From Armatimonadota bacterium (GTDB taxonomy: Bacteria > Armatimonadota > DTGP01 > JAHWJO01): a stretch of DNA of 13,363 bases. The stretch lies in NCBI GenBank assembly GCA_019348365.1, contig JAHWJO010000059.1, positions 1 through 13,363 on the forward strand, given 5' to 3'. Under the pieces are notes generated by a model that was not told the DNA's origin, did not search any database, and saw only the letters and a program-made list of their open reading frames with translations. Position numbers and translations under genes: made by a program. This document shows, piece after piece, positions 5,073 to 11,217 of the stretch; the stretch's first letter is position 1, and each line of letters begins with the position of its first letter.

Positions 5073-7198
5073 ACTGTCACCGTGTTCAGGCGAATCTGGA
5101 TGCCCTCTGCGACGGCGAGCTGAGCCGGTGGATGGCCCTGCGAGTGAAACGGCATCTCCGCCATTGTTCCGCCTGCACCGCCCTCGGCGAGGAAACCGCA
5201 CGGATGGGGGAACGGATGAGGATCTGGCGAGACCAACCCGCTCCAGAGGAATGGCACCGGAAGATGTCGCAACGCGCCCTGCCAATCGCCGAGAATCTCG
5301 TCTCCTCTCCACCCGCACCCTATCTCTTCCCGATTGAGAGCCCTCTGCGGCTTCGGGAGAAAACGACGATGAAACGGCTTTCACTGGCATGCGCCGTACT
5401 GGCGGCGGCAGGAGTACTGGCGGCGATCAGCCTCCGCCCCTCCCCGGCGTATGCCCAGCTCCAGCGCATGTCCAATGCGTTCCTGAACCTGAAGAGCGCG
5501 CACTTCGTGGGGTGGCGGCAGGGGCCGAACGATACGAAGATCCCCCTGGAACTCTGGTTCGCGGAACCCAACCGCTCCTGGCAAAAATCGGGAGACGAGC
5601 TGGAGATCAGCGACGGCGCGCACGTCTGGCGGTATCGGGAGGGGGGGAAGGCGGCGCGACGACAGCCGTTCACTCCAACCGACAGGGCCGCCGCGTGGAA
5701 GCGCATGTTCACCCTGGACGCTTTATTGCAAAGCGTCCAGACCGACCCGAACAGGATGACCGACCTGGGGCGGCAGACGGTGAACGGCGAATCCCTCCGC
5801 GTGATCCGGCTGAACGGGCCGGACCTCGACCGGCGCGTGACGTTCTGGGTGGACCCGGACACGAATCTCATCCGGAAATTCCTGGAAGAGCAATCCGCGG
5901 GGCCGGAGGGAGAAACGTGGCGCGTCCGGGCCGCATCCGAACGGATCGAGTACGACGTGACACCCCCGGCGGATCGGTTCGCCTTCACCCCGGAGCCGGG
6001 GATGCGAGTGTTCGATCTCCCTCCCGGCCGTCCCGGCTCATTCGTCAATCGCCTGAGTGACGGGCAGGTGATCGCCTCCCGGCCCAACCGAATCCGGGAC
6101 TACTACAACCCCGAAGGGAAAGGGGCCATCGACCTCATGGCGTTCACGCGGTCGGAGTCAGGGATTATCTTCGTGGTATGGAAGGGCGATCCGGGAAGCA
6201 GCCTTCCGGGGGGAGAACCGGAGTTCACCCTGACCGACTCGGCGGGGAGGAGCTACGCCGGGCGGGAATTCGGCAGCGCGGGATCGCCAAAAACGGGCTA
6301 CACCTGGCTCTTTTTCCCGGAGGGGCCGGTGACGCATCCCGAAGAGATAAAGTACCGGCTCGTCTATTCCCGCCCCCCGAGCGGCGGGGGCAAGCATGAA
6401 GTGGTGGCGGCGTTCGAGGGCCTCCCCCTCTCGGCGCCGCCGCCGGACCTCGACGCCCTGGCCGACGCTTTTGCCGGGGAGGAGATGCGCACCTCCATCG
6501 ACTATCTGCGGCATTCGACGCTGGGGCTGGCTGCATTCCACAAGGGTCGCATGGCGGCAGCCGAACCTCACCTGAAATCGGCGATCTCCCTCGCCCCCAT
6601 CTCGCGGTACAACGACCATCTGAGTGAGGCGTATCTCGCCTTGGCGGACGTATATTTACGGTCCGGGCGGAACGGAGAGACCCGCGCCCTGCTGAATCGC
6701 CTGTATGCGACATGGCAAGAACGCGACGGCCGCGATCACAGGCCGGTGCTGGATGCGGCAGAGCGGATGGCGCGGGCGGGCGACCGGGGGACGGCGCTCC
6801 GGTGGCTGGCGGGAATCCTGAACGGCAGACGGGGAGGGCATCCCCCGCTCCCCGGCGAGGCGGTGCGGGCGGCAAAGATGCTGGTGGAATTCGGCGGGGA
6901 TCCTTCCATTGCAATCGCGGGGCTGGTGCGGTCGATGCGGGACAGCCATCCCCCCGGCAAGGAGTTGCTGGGGTCGGAAGATGCCCGGAAACTCGGGGAG
7001 ACATTCGAGATGCTGGGGTGGAACGACCTCGCCCTGGAAGCCTACACCCGTGGGCTGGAGACCTCCGGTATACTGAAGCAGTACCGGGAAGATCCCGAAG
7101 GATGGGCGTTCCGAAAGGAGACCGAAGCCATGATCGCGGCGGTGCGGCGGCTGGGCGGCGACGCGGCGGTGCGACGATTGGAAGACCGCTCTCCCTGA
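5069..7198 (+). CDS. Membrane anti-sigma factor fused to a LolA/RseB-like domain and TPR-like tail
   Basis: 709 residues from ATG 5069, chosen over an upstream ATG at 5030 because AAGGAGG (5056-5062) sits six bases away and the start overlaps the sigma stop. Residues 1-40 form a zinc-binding anti-sigma domain: His29-x3-Cys33-x2-Cys36, with Cys3 and Cys14 as possible further ligands. A single membrane helix lies at about 103-121, followed by 'SPAYAQ', which resembles a signal peptidase site. Residues 130-312 resemble the LolA/RseB fold, with 'LELWFAEPNRSW', 'SDGAHVWRYR', 'DRRVTFWVDPDTNLIRKFLE' and the end 'RFAFTPEPG'. About 350-450 may be a beta-rich region. About 475-705 is helical and TPR-like ('AEPHLKSAISLAP', 'AYLALADVYLRSGR', 'LGWNDLALEAYTRGL'). 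The protein would hold the sigma factor at the membrane and sense an envelope signal outside. In E. coli the corresponding RseA and RseB are separate proteins; here both activities appear in one chain. Confidence 0.85.
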   Translation: MNCHRVQANLDALCDGELSRWMALRVKRHLRHCSACTALGEETARMGERMRIWRDQPAPEEWHRKMSQRALPIAENLVSSPPAPYLFPIESPLRLREKTTMKRLSLACAVLAAAGVLAAISLRPSPAYAQLQRMSNAFLNLKSAHFVGWRQGPNDTKIPLELWFAEPNRSWQKSGDELEISDGAHVWRYREGGKAARRQPFTPTDRAAAWKRMFTLDALLQSVQTDPNRMTDLGRQTVNGESLRVIRLNGPDLDRRVTFWVDPDTNLIRKFLEEQSAGPEGETWRVRAASERIEYDVTPPADRFAFTPEPGMRVFDLPPGRPGSFVNRLSDGQVIASRPNRIRDYYNPEGKGAIDLMAFTRSESGIIFVVWKGDPGSSLPGGEPEFTLTDSAGRSYAGREFGSAGSPKTGYTWLFFPEGPVTHPEEIKYRLVYSRPPSGGGKHEVVAAFEGLPLSAPPPDLDALADAFAGEEMRTSIDYLRHSTLGLAAFHKGRMAAAEPHLKSAISLAPISRYNDHLSEAYLALADVYLRSGRNGETRALLNRLYATWQERDGRDHRPVLDAAERMARAGDRGTALRWLAGILNGRRGGHPPLPGEAVRAAKMLVEFGGDPSIAIAGLVRSMRDSHPPGKELLGSEDARKLGETFEMLGWNDLALEAYTRGLETSGILKQYREDPEGWAFRKETEAMIAAVRRLGGDAAVRRLEDRSP

Positions 7199-7240
7199 TC
7201 CGGTGGATGGCAAAGCAACCGACCTCCAGGAACGGCCCCT

Positions 7241-7276
7241 CACAGGAGCTCAGGACACGAATCTTGAGCTCCTGTG
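7241..7276 (+). terminator. Hairpin after the anti-sigma gene, probable terminator
   Basis: CACAGGAGCTCA at 7241-7252 pairs perfectly with TGAGCTCCTGTG at 7265-7276 around a 12-base loop, 42 bases after the anti-sigma stop. Only a weak T-rich stretch (GATTTCTCC) follows, starting about eight bases later. Position at the operon end supports termination; lack of an immediate U run lowers confidence. Confidence 0.5.
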
Positions 7277-7326
7277 ATTCGGGATTTCTCCTCCCTCGAT
7301 GTCAGGCCGGGCGCCGGGTTATATCC

Positions 7327-7355
7327 TTGCCCCAAACCTCCGCGTGTGGTACAAT
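7327..7355 (+). promoter_or_regulatory. Extended -10 housekeeping promoter for rpmE-yqhQ-prfA
   Basis: TTGCCC at 7327-7332 (-35) and TACAAT at 7350-7355 (-10) are separated by exactly 17 bases. TG at 7347-7348, one base before the hexamer, gives the extended -10 motif TGnTACAAT. Transcription should begin near 7362, leaving a leader of about 107 bases before rpmE. This is the clearest promoter in the window. Confidence 0.75.
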
Positions 7356-7362
7356 ACCGAGG

Positions 7363-7386
7363 CCGGGAACCGCCCTCGTTCCACGG
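7363..7386 (+). other. Hairpin at the 5' end of the rpmE leader
   Basis: CCGGGAAC (7363-7370) pairs with GTTCC-A-CGG (7378-7386), eight pairs with one bulged A, around the loop CGCCCTC. It would be almost the first structure in the transcript from the promoter at 7327-7355. It might stabilise the mRNA or be part of a ribosomal-protein leader that binds bL31; neither is shown. Confidence 0.35.
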
Positions 7387-7468
7387 TAATCTTTTAATTG
7401 CGCCATTTGAAGCTTTACTATCCATCGAACCATAAACCTGAATCCCTATAGAAACGGAGAACCCACAC

Positions 7469-7672
7469 ATGAAAGCCGGAATCCACCCCGACTACATGCA
7501 GACCACGATCACCTGCGGCTGCGGCAACGTCATTGAGACCGGATCGACCGCCAAGGATGTCCACGTCGAAATTTGTTCCGCCTGCCATCCCTTCTACAGC
7601 GGCAAGCAGAAGCTCATGGATACCGAAGGCCGCGTGGAGAAGTTCCTGACCAAGTACGGGATGAAGAAGTAA
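7469..7672 (+). CDS. rpmE: 50S ribosomal protein bL31 (zinc-binding form)
   Basis: 67 residues; ATG with GGAG at 7456-7459, nine bases upstream. Start 'MKAGIHPDY', 'TTITCGCGNVIETGST' and 'VEICSACHPFYSGKQKLMDT' are diagnostic of bL31. Cys16, Cys18, Cys36 and Cys39 make the four-cysteine zinc site of the C+ form, which also serves cells as a zinc reserve. bL31 sits at the central protuberance and bridges the two ribosomal subunits. Length is normal for the family. It is first in the cluster rpmE-yqhQ-prfA, an order also found in Gram-positive and other non-proteobacterial genomes, and its own promoter lies just upstream. Confidence 0.97.
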   Translation: MKAGIHPDYMQTTITCGCGNVIETGSTAKDVHVEICSACHPFYSGKQKLMDTEGRVEKFLTKYGMKK

Positions 7673-7680
7673 TTGGGATT

Positions 7681-7790
7681 TTCGATCTGCGAAGGCCGAT
7701 TTGCGATTGGACTCTCCAGGTCCCTTCATCGTGCCGACCGGAAGCTAATCGCCCACTCGTTCTTTCGGCATTCGCAAATCGCAAATCGGC
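7681..7790. repeat. Inverted 7-base-period repeats between rpmE and yqhQ
   Basis: Left arm 7681-7708 reads as four degenerate heptads of the TGCGATT type; right arm 7770-7790 as three heptads of the complementary AATCGCA type. GCCGATTTGCGATT (7695-7708) is exactly complementary to AATCGCAAATCGGC (7777-7790). In RNA the right arm would end seven bases before the yqhQ ATG. The 68 bases between the perfect arms show nothing else I recognise. Confidence 0.65.
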
Positions 7791-7797
7791 ACTCCTT

Positions 7798-8859
7798 ATG
7801 AAACAACCCGTCAACTACGGAGGGCAGGCGGTCATCGAAGGCGTGATGATGCGCGGCCCTCGTTTTTTTGCCCTCGCGTGCCGCCGCGCCAACGGCGAAA
7901 TCGTCGAGATCGGTGAGAACGTGGAGAGCTTCATCCAGAAATGGAAGTGGCTCCACCGCCCGTTCCTGCGCGGCACCCTCGCCCTCATCGATTCCATGGC
8001 GCTCGGCTCCAAGGCCCTCCGCTACTCCGCCAACGTCGCCCTGCTCGACGCGCCGGATGCGAAGAAGGAATCTGAGAAGCCTGCCGAACCCGGTCATCAC
8101 GACGCTTCGGCCACCGAATTCACGCGTGAGACCCACCTCGCCATCGGCGCGGACACCGAACTGATGCCCATCCCCGCCGGTCCGGCGGACCCCAGGCAGT
8201 TGAAGTCGGTGAACGACATCGCCATCGCGGGCACGATGATATTGAGCCTCGCGCTCGGCGTCGGGCTCTTCATGCTCCTGCCGAGCCTCCTCGCGAACCT
8301 GACGAGGCCGATCAGCGCGAGCCACGTCTGGCTCAACGTCGTGGAGGGGATCGTGCGACTGGGGCTGTTCCTCGGCTACATCACGCTCATCGGGCGGATG
8401 GAGGAGATCCGGCGCATCTTCCAGTACCACGGCGCGGAGCACAAGACGATCAACGCCTACGAGGCGGGCGCGGAGCTGACCCCGGAGACGGTGCAGACCT
8501 TCTCCCGCATCCACCCGCGCTGCGGCACGAGCTTCATCCTCATCGTCCTCATCGTCGCGACGCTCGCGCACACGGTCATGGGGTGGCCGGTCTGGTACCT
8601 CCGCCTGCTCTCCCGCATCCTCGTGCTGCCCCTCGTGGCGGGTATCTCCTACGAGATCATCCGGTACGCGGGCCAGAACCGGGACAAGACCTGGCTCCAG
8701 AACCTGCTCATGCCCGGCCTGAAGACCCAGTACCTCACCACCCGCGAACCGACCCTCGATCAGGTGGAGGTCGCCATCCGCGCGCTCAACATCGTGCTGG
8801 AGAAGGACGGCGGACTCGAATACAAGGACGAAAGCGCCGCCGCCCCGGAACACAAGTAA
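7798..8859 (+). CDS. yqhQ: DUF1385 family membrane protein YqhQ
   Basis: 353 residues from ATG 7798. The frame is open further upstream, but the family starts just before 'YGGQAVIEGVMMRG' (here residues 7-20), which fixes the start. No Shine-Dalgarno sequence is visible before it. Conserved motifs are 'RIFQYHGAEHKTINAYE' (206-222) and 'RIHPRCGTSF' (237-246). About four membrane helices are seen, at 141-164, 180-198, 244-262 and 269-288. A charged linker at about 85-135 lacks conserved features and is longer than I would expect. The family is widespread in Firmicutes and other phyla next to rpmE and prfA; its molecular role is not settled, and neighbourhood suggests a link to translation or envelope (inference). 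Confidence 0.93.
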   Translation: MKQPVNYGGQAVIEGVMMRGPRFFALACRRANGEIVEIGENVESFIQKWKWLHRPFLRGTLALIDSMALGSKALRYSANVALLDAPDAKKESEKPAEPGHHDASATEFTRETHLAIGADTELMPIPAGPADPRQLKSVNDIAIAGTMILSLALGVGLFMLLPSLLANLTRPISASHVWLNVVEGIVRLGLFLGYITLIGRMEEIRRIFQYHGAEHKTINAYEAGAELTPETVQTFSRIHPRCGTSFILIVLIVATLAHTVMGWPVWYLRLLSRILVLPLVAGISYEIIRYAGQNRDKTWLQNLLMPGLKTQYLTTREPTLDQVEVAIRALNIVLEKDGGLEYKDESAAAPEHK

Positions 8860-8872
8860 CCGCAGAGATCCT

Positions 8873-8949
8873 GTGTGGATGAATGGATGGATGTGTGGGT
8901 GAGCGGGGAGGACCCCCATCCATAAACCCATCCATCCACACGCCCACAC
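8873..8949. repeat. Inverted GGAT/ATCC-rich repeats between yqhQ and prfA
   Basis: The left side (about 8873-8900) is a run of GGAT-like tetrads, the right side (about 8914-8949) of ATCC-like tetrads. Exact pairs include TGTGGATG 8874-8881 with CATCCACA 8933-8940, ATGGATGG 8883-8890 with CCATCCAT 8916-8923, and GTGTGGG 8893-8899 with CCCACAC 8943-8949; not all can form at once. It fills nearly the whole gap between the two genes. Confidence 0.6.
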
Positions 8950-8968
8950 CGCTTCCCCTTTAAAACCT

Positions 8969-10036
8969 ATGTTCGATAAAATCGCGGAGATTGTAAGGCA
9001 CTACGACGAGATCACCGACCGGATGATGTCTCCGGACGTGGTGGCCCACCCGAACCAGCTCCAGGCCCTCGCCAAGGAGCAATCGGACTTGGAAGCCATG
9101 GTCAACGCCTACCGGGAGCACCTGCGCGTGACGGAGGAGATCGTGGGCACGCGGGAGATGCTCGCCGACGGCCTTGAACCCGACATGAAGGAGCTCGCCG
9201 AAGCGGAGCTGCACGACCTCGAAGCGCGGCGGGAGCAGTTGGAAGACGACTTACGCCGGATGCTCCTGCCCAAGGACCCCATGGACGAGAAGAACGTCAT
9301 CATGGAGGTCCGCGCGGGGACCGGCGGCGACGAAGCGGCGCTGTTCGCGGGAGACCTGTTCCGGATGTACAGCCGCTACGCTGAGCGCCAGGGCTGGAAG
9401 GTGGAGATCCTCAGCTCCAACCCGACGGGCATCGGCGGGTTCAAAGAGGTCATCTGCATGATCCGGGGCCGGGGGGCGTACAGCAAGCTCAAGTATGAGG
9501 CCGGCACGCACCGGGTCCAGCGCGTCCCCGCCACCGAGAGCCAGGGGCGCATCCACACCTCCGCCGCCACGGTCGCCGTCATGCCCGAAGTCGAAGAGGT
9601 GGACGTGCAGATCCATCCTGATGACCTCCGGATCGACACCTACCGGGCGGGATCGGCGGGGGGCCAGCACATGCAGAAGAACGACACCGCCGTCCGCATC
9701 ACCCACCTCCCCACCGGTATCGTCGCCGCGTGCCAGGACGAGCGCAGCCAGGGCCAGAACAAGGAGCGCGCGATGCAGATCCTCCGCTCTCTCCTCTACC
9801 AGAAAGAGAAGGAGGAGCAGGCGGCGAAGGAGCACGCCGCGAGGAAATTGCAGGTCGGCAGCGGGGACCGGAGCGAGAAGATCCGCACCTACAACTTTCC
9901 GCAGGGCCGCCTCACCGACCACCGAATCAACCTGACGATCTACCGCCTCGAAGACCTCCTCGACGGCAATATCGGCGAAGTGGTGGAGGCGCTCGGGCAG
10001 GCGGAACAGGCCGAACGTCTCAAGGGCGTGGAATGA
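8969..10036 (+). CDS. prfA: Peptide chain release factor 1
   Basis: 355 residues; ATG 8969 matches the usual family N-terminus (MFDKIAEI), although no Shine-Dalgarno sequence precedes it. RF1 reads UAA and UAG and triggers release of the finished protein. The RF1-specific anticodon-like tripeptide Pro187-Ala188-Thr189 lies in 'HRVQRVPATESQGRIHTSA'; RF2 would have SPF. The catalytic GGQ is residues 231-233. Domain 1 (about 1-105) is helical coiled coil, domains 2/4 surround the PAT motif and domain 3 carries GGQ. Just after GGQ the sequence is 'HMQKNDTAVRITH' where many bacteria have HVN-TDSAVRITH. The stop overlaps the ATG of the next gene (ATGA, 10033-10036). No prmC, the usual neighbour that methylates the GGQ glutamine, is present in the window. 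Confidence 0.97.
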   Translation: MFDKIAEIVRHYDEITDRMMSPDVVAHPNQLQALAKEQSDLEAMVNAYREHLRVTEEIVGTREMLADGLEPDMKELAEAELHDLEARREQLEDDLRRMLLPKDPMDEKNVIMEVRAGTGGDEAALFAGDLFRMYSRYAERQGWKVEILSSNPTGIGGFKEVICMIRGRGAYSKLKYEAGTHRVQRVPATESQGRIHTSAATVAVMPEVEEVDVQIHPDDLRIDTYRAGSAGGQHMQKNDTAVRITHLPTGIVAACQDERSQGQNKERAMQILRSLLYQKEKEEQAAKEHAARKLQVGSGDRSEKIRTYNFPQGRLTDHRINLTIYRLEDLLDGNIGEVVEALGQAEQAERLKGVE

Positions 10037-10944
10037 GACGAAGTCGAAAGTCGAAAGTCGAAAGTCAAAAGTCGGAGGCCGCGACCGATGATTCGTTTGA
10101 CTCTCGACTTTCGACTTTCGACTTTCGACTGAATCCGGTCCAGGGCGTGAAAGACCCGATGGTGAAGGAGGCCCAGGCGCTGAACCGGCCTGAAGTCCGC
10201 GCTGCCGAAGGCCGCTACCTCCTTGAAGGGGAAGAGATGGTCGAGCAGGCGCTGCGGGCCGGCGCGGCGATGGATGCCGTCTTCCTCGCGGATGCCCCCG
10301 GCCACCCCGTCCCGGCGGATCTGGTCCGTCGGCTGTCCGAACGCGACGTGGCGGCCTACGGCCTGAGCCAGGGCCTCCTGTTCAAGATCATTGGCACCGG
10401 GTACGAGACTTCCGCCACCGCCCTCGCTATCGTCCGCCGCCCCCCGTTTTCGGAGGAGGAGCTGCCCCCCGCGTCCGAAGGCCTGATGCTCGTGGTGGGG
10501 GAGCGATTGCAGGACCCGCGCAACGTGGGGGTATTGGTCCGCACGGCGGATGCCGTGGGCGCACCCGCTCTGATCCTCAGCGCCGACTCCCCCGATCCCA
10601 CCTCCCGCCCCGCCGTCCGGAGCAGCACCGGCTCGATCCTCCGCCTCCCGGTTCTCCAATCCCCCGGCCTGCCCGACATGCTGGAGCGTCTGCGCCAGGG
10701 GGGCTACAAGCTCGTGGCAACCTCCGCCGCCGCCCCGCAGACCCTCTGGGATGCGGACCTCACCGGCCCCTGCGCCTTCCTCTTCGGGAACGAGACGACG
10801 GGCCTCTCCCCGGCGCTCCGCGAGACGGCGGACCTCTACGTTTCGATCCCGCTGCTCGGCGGCGCGCACTCCCTGAACGTCACCGTCGCGTCGGGCATCG
10901 TCCTCTACGAATCGCTCCGGCAGCGGTCCTCTAAACTCGAATGA
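10033..10944 (+). CDS. SpoU/TrmH (SPOUT) family rRNA 2'-O-methyltransferase
   Basis: 303 residues from ATG 10033, which overlaps the prfA stop (ATGA). Family similarity begins only near residue 36 ('VQGVKDPMVKEAQAL', the usual substrate-binding N-terminal start); residues 4-33 are encoded by the heptad repeats. In-frame starts after the repeats (GTG 10147, ATG 10159) would cut into the conserved region, so 10033 is preferred, with a start at an unusual codon as the alternative. The N-terminal RNA-binding domain spans about 36-135. The knotted SAM-binding domain has motif 1 'DPRNVGVLVRTADAVG' (161-176), motif 2 'FLFGNETTGLSP' (249-260) and motif 3 'VSIPLLGGAHSLNVTVASGI' (270-289). Relatives methylate 23S rRNA ribose (TsnR/RlmB type); the target nucleotide cannot be read from sequence. 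It fits the translation theme of its operon. Confidence 0.9.
   Translation: MRRSRKSKVESQKSEAATDDSFDSRLSTFDFRLNPVQGVKDPMVKEAQALNRPEVRAAEGRYLLEGEEMVEQALRAGAAMDAVFLADAPGHPVPADLVRRLSERDVAAYGLSQGLLFKIIGTGYETSATALAIVRRPPFSEEELPPASEGLMLVVGERLQDPRNVGVLVRTADAVGAPALILSADSPDPTSRPAVRSSTGSILRLPVLQSPGLPDMLERLRQGGYKLVATSAAAPQTLWDADLTGPCAFLFGNETTGLSPALRETADLYVSIPLLGGAHSLNVTVASGIVLYESLRQRSSKLE
10042..10130. repeat. Facing heptad repeats (AGTCGAA)n / (TTCGACT)n at the prfA-methyltransferase junction
   Basis: Five heptads of consensus AGTCGAA at 10042-10076 face four and a half heptads of GACTTTC at 10099-10130. The outer 25 bases (10042-10066 with 10106-10130) are exactly complementary; 32-base arms match with two mismatches. 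The loop is about 25 bases. The repeat lies within the open frame of the methyltransferase if that starts at 10033. Confidence 0.85.
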
Positions 10945-11160
10945 ATCGGCAATCGGCGGCGGGGTGGATGGAGGAGGAGTACGAGTGCGTCCCGGTAGCG
11001 GATCTGATGGGACGGAGGTTCTCTGTGGGTGGGAGGGGGGACCTCTCCCCCAGCCCATCCCCGACACGGGGAGGGGAGCCGAACGCGAATATGGATTGGT
11101 TCTTTCCCCCTTTGTACCCTCCACTTAACTTGAACCACTTCCAACTTCTTTAACTCGAAG
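10944..11160. other. Low-complexity stretch between converging genes
   Basis: The gap starts with two AATCGGC heptads (10944-10957), the same unit as at 7784-7790. It continues with a G-rich run (GGG blocks 11027-11040) and facing C-rich and G-rich blocks at about 11043-11078 (CTCTCCCC against GGGGAGGGG). An open frame of 70 codons at 10941-11153 overlaps the methyltransferase stop, but its composition (Pro/Ser/Gly/Arg runs) follows these repeats and it resembles nothing I know. I see no real gene here. Confidence 0.5.
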
Positions 11161-11162
11161 AG

Positions 11163-11190
11163 AGACGGTTTACCGAAGGGATAACCGTCT
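11163..11190. terminator. Hairpin between converging genes, possible bidirectional terminator
   Basis: AGACGGTT (11163-11170) pairs with AACCGTCT (11183-11190) around a 12-base loop. It is placed between the stop of the methyltransferase (plus) and the stop of tilS (minus), 28 bases after the latter. No clear U tract follows on either strand, so the call depends on position. Confidence 0.45.
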
Positions 11191-11217
11191 GCGGATTCCC
11201 TGACATGACGGGTCGAA

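Noticed and set aside
7573..7797. Upstream extension of yqhQ through the rpmE gene
   Set aside because: The extra codons overlap rpmE in another frame and the intergenic repeat; the family begins at YGGQAVIEGVMMRG.
7726..8949. Minus-strand open frame of 407 codons opposite yqhQ
   Set aside because: Shadow of yqhQ; protein is Asp/Glu/Arg/Val-rich low complexity, and it reads through the tetrad repeat.
10042..10130. CRISPR array
   Set aside because: Units are 7 bases and directly adjacent with no spacers, and the two arms are inverted rather than direct.
9940..11124. Minus-strand open frame of 394 codons opposite the SpoU gene
   Set aside because: Runs through the heptad arms and the low-complexity gap and shows no family motif; the plus-strand SPOUT motifs are decisive.
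10941..11153. Plus-strand frame of 70 codons overlapping the methyltransferase stop by ATGA
   Set aside because: Composed of repeat-derived Ser/Pro/Gly stretches, no ribosome site and no resemblance to a family.
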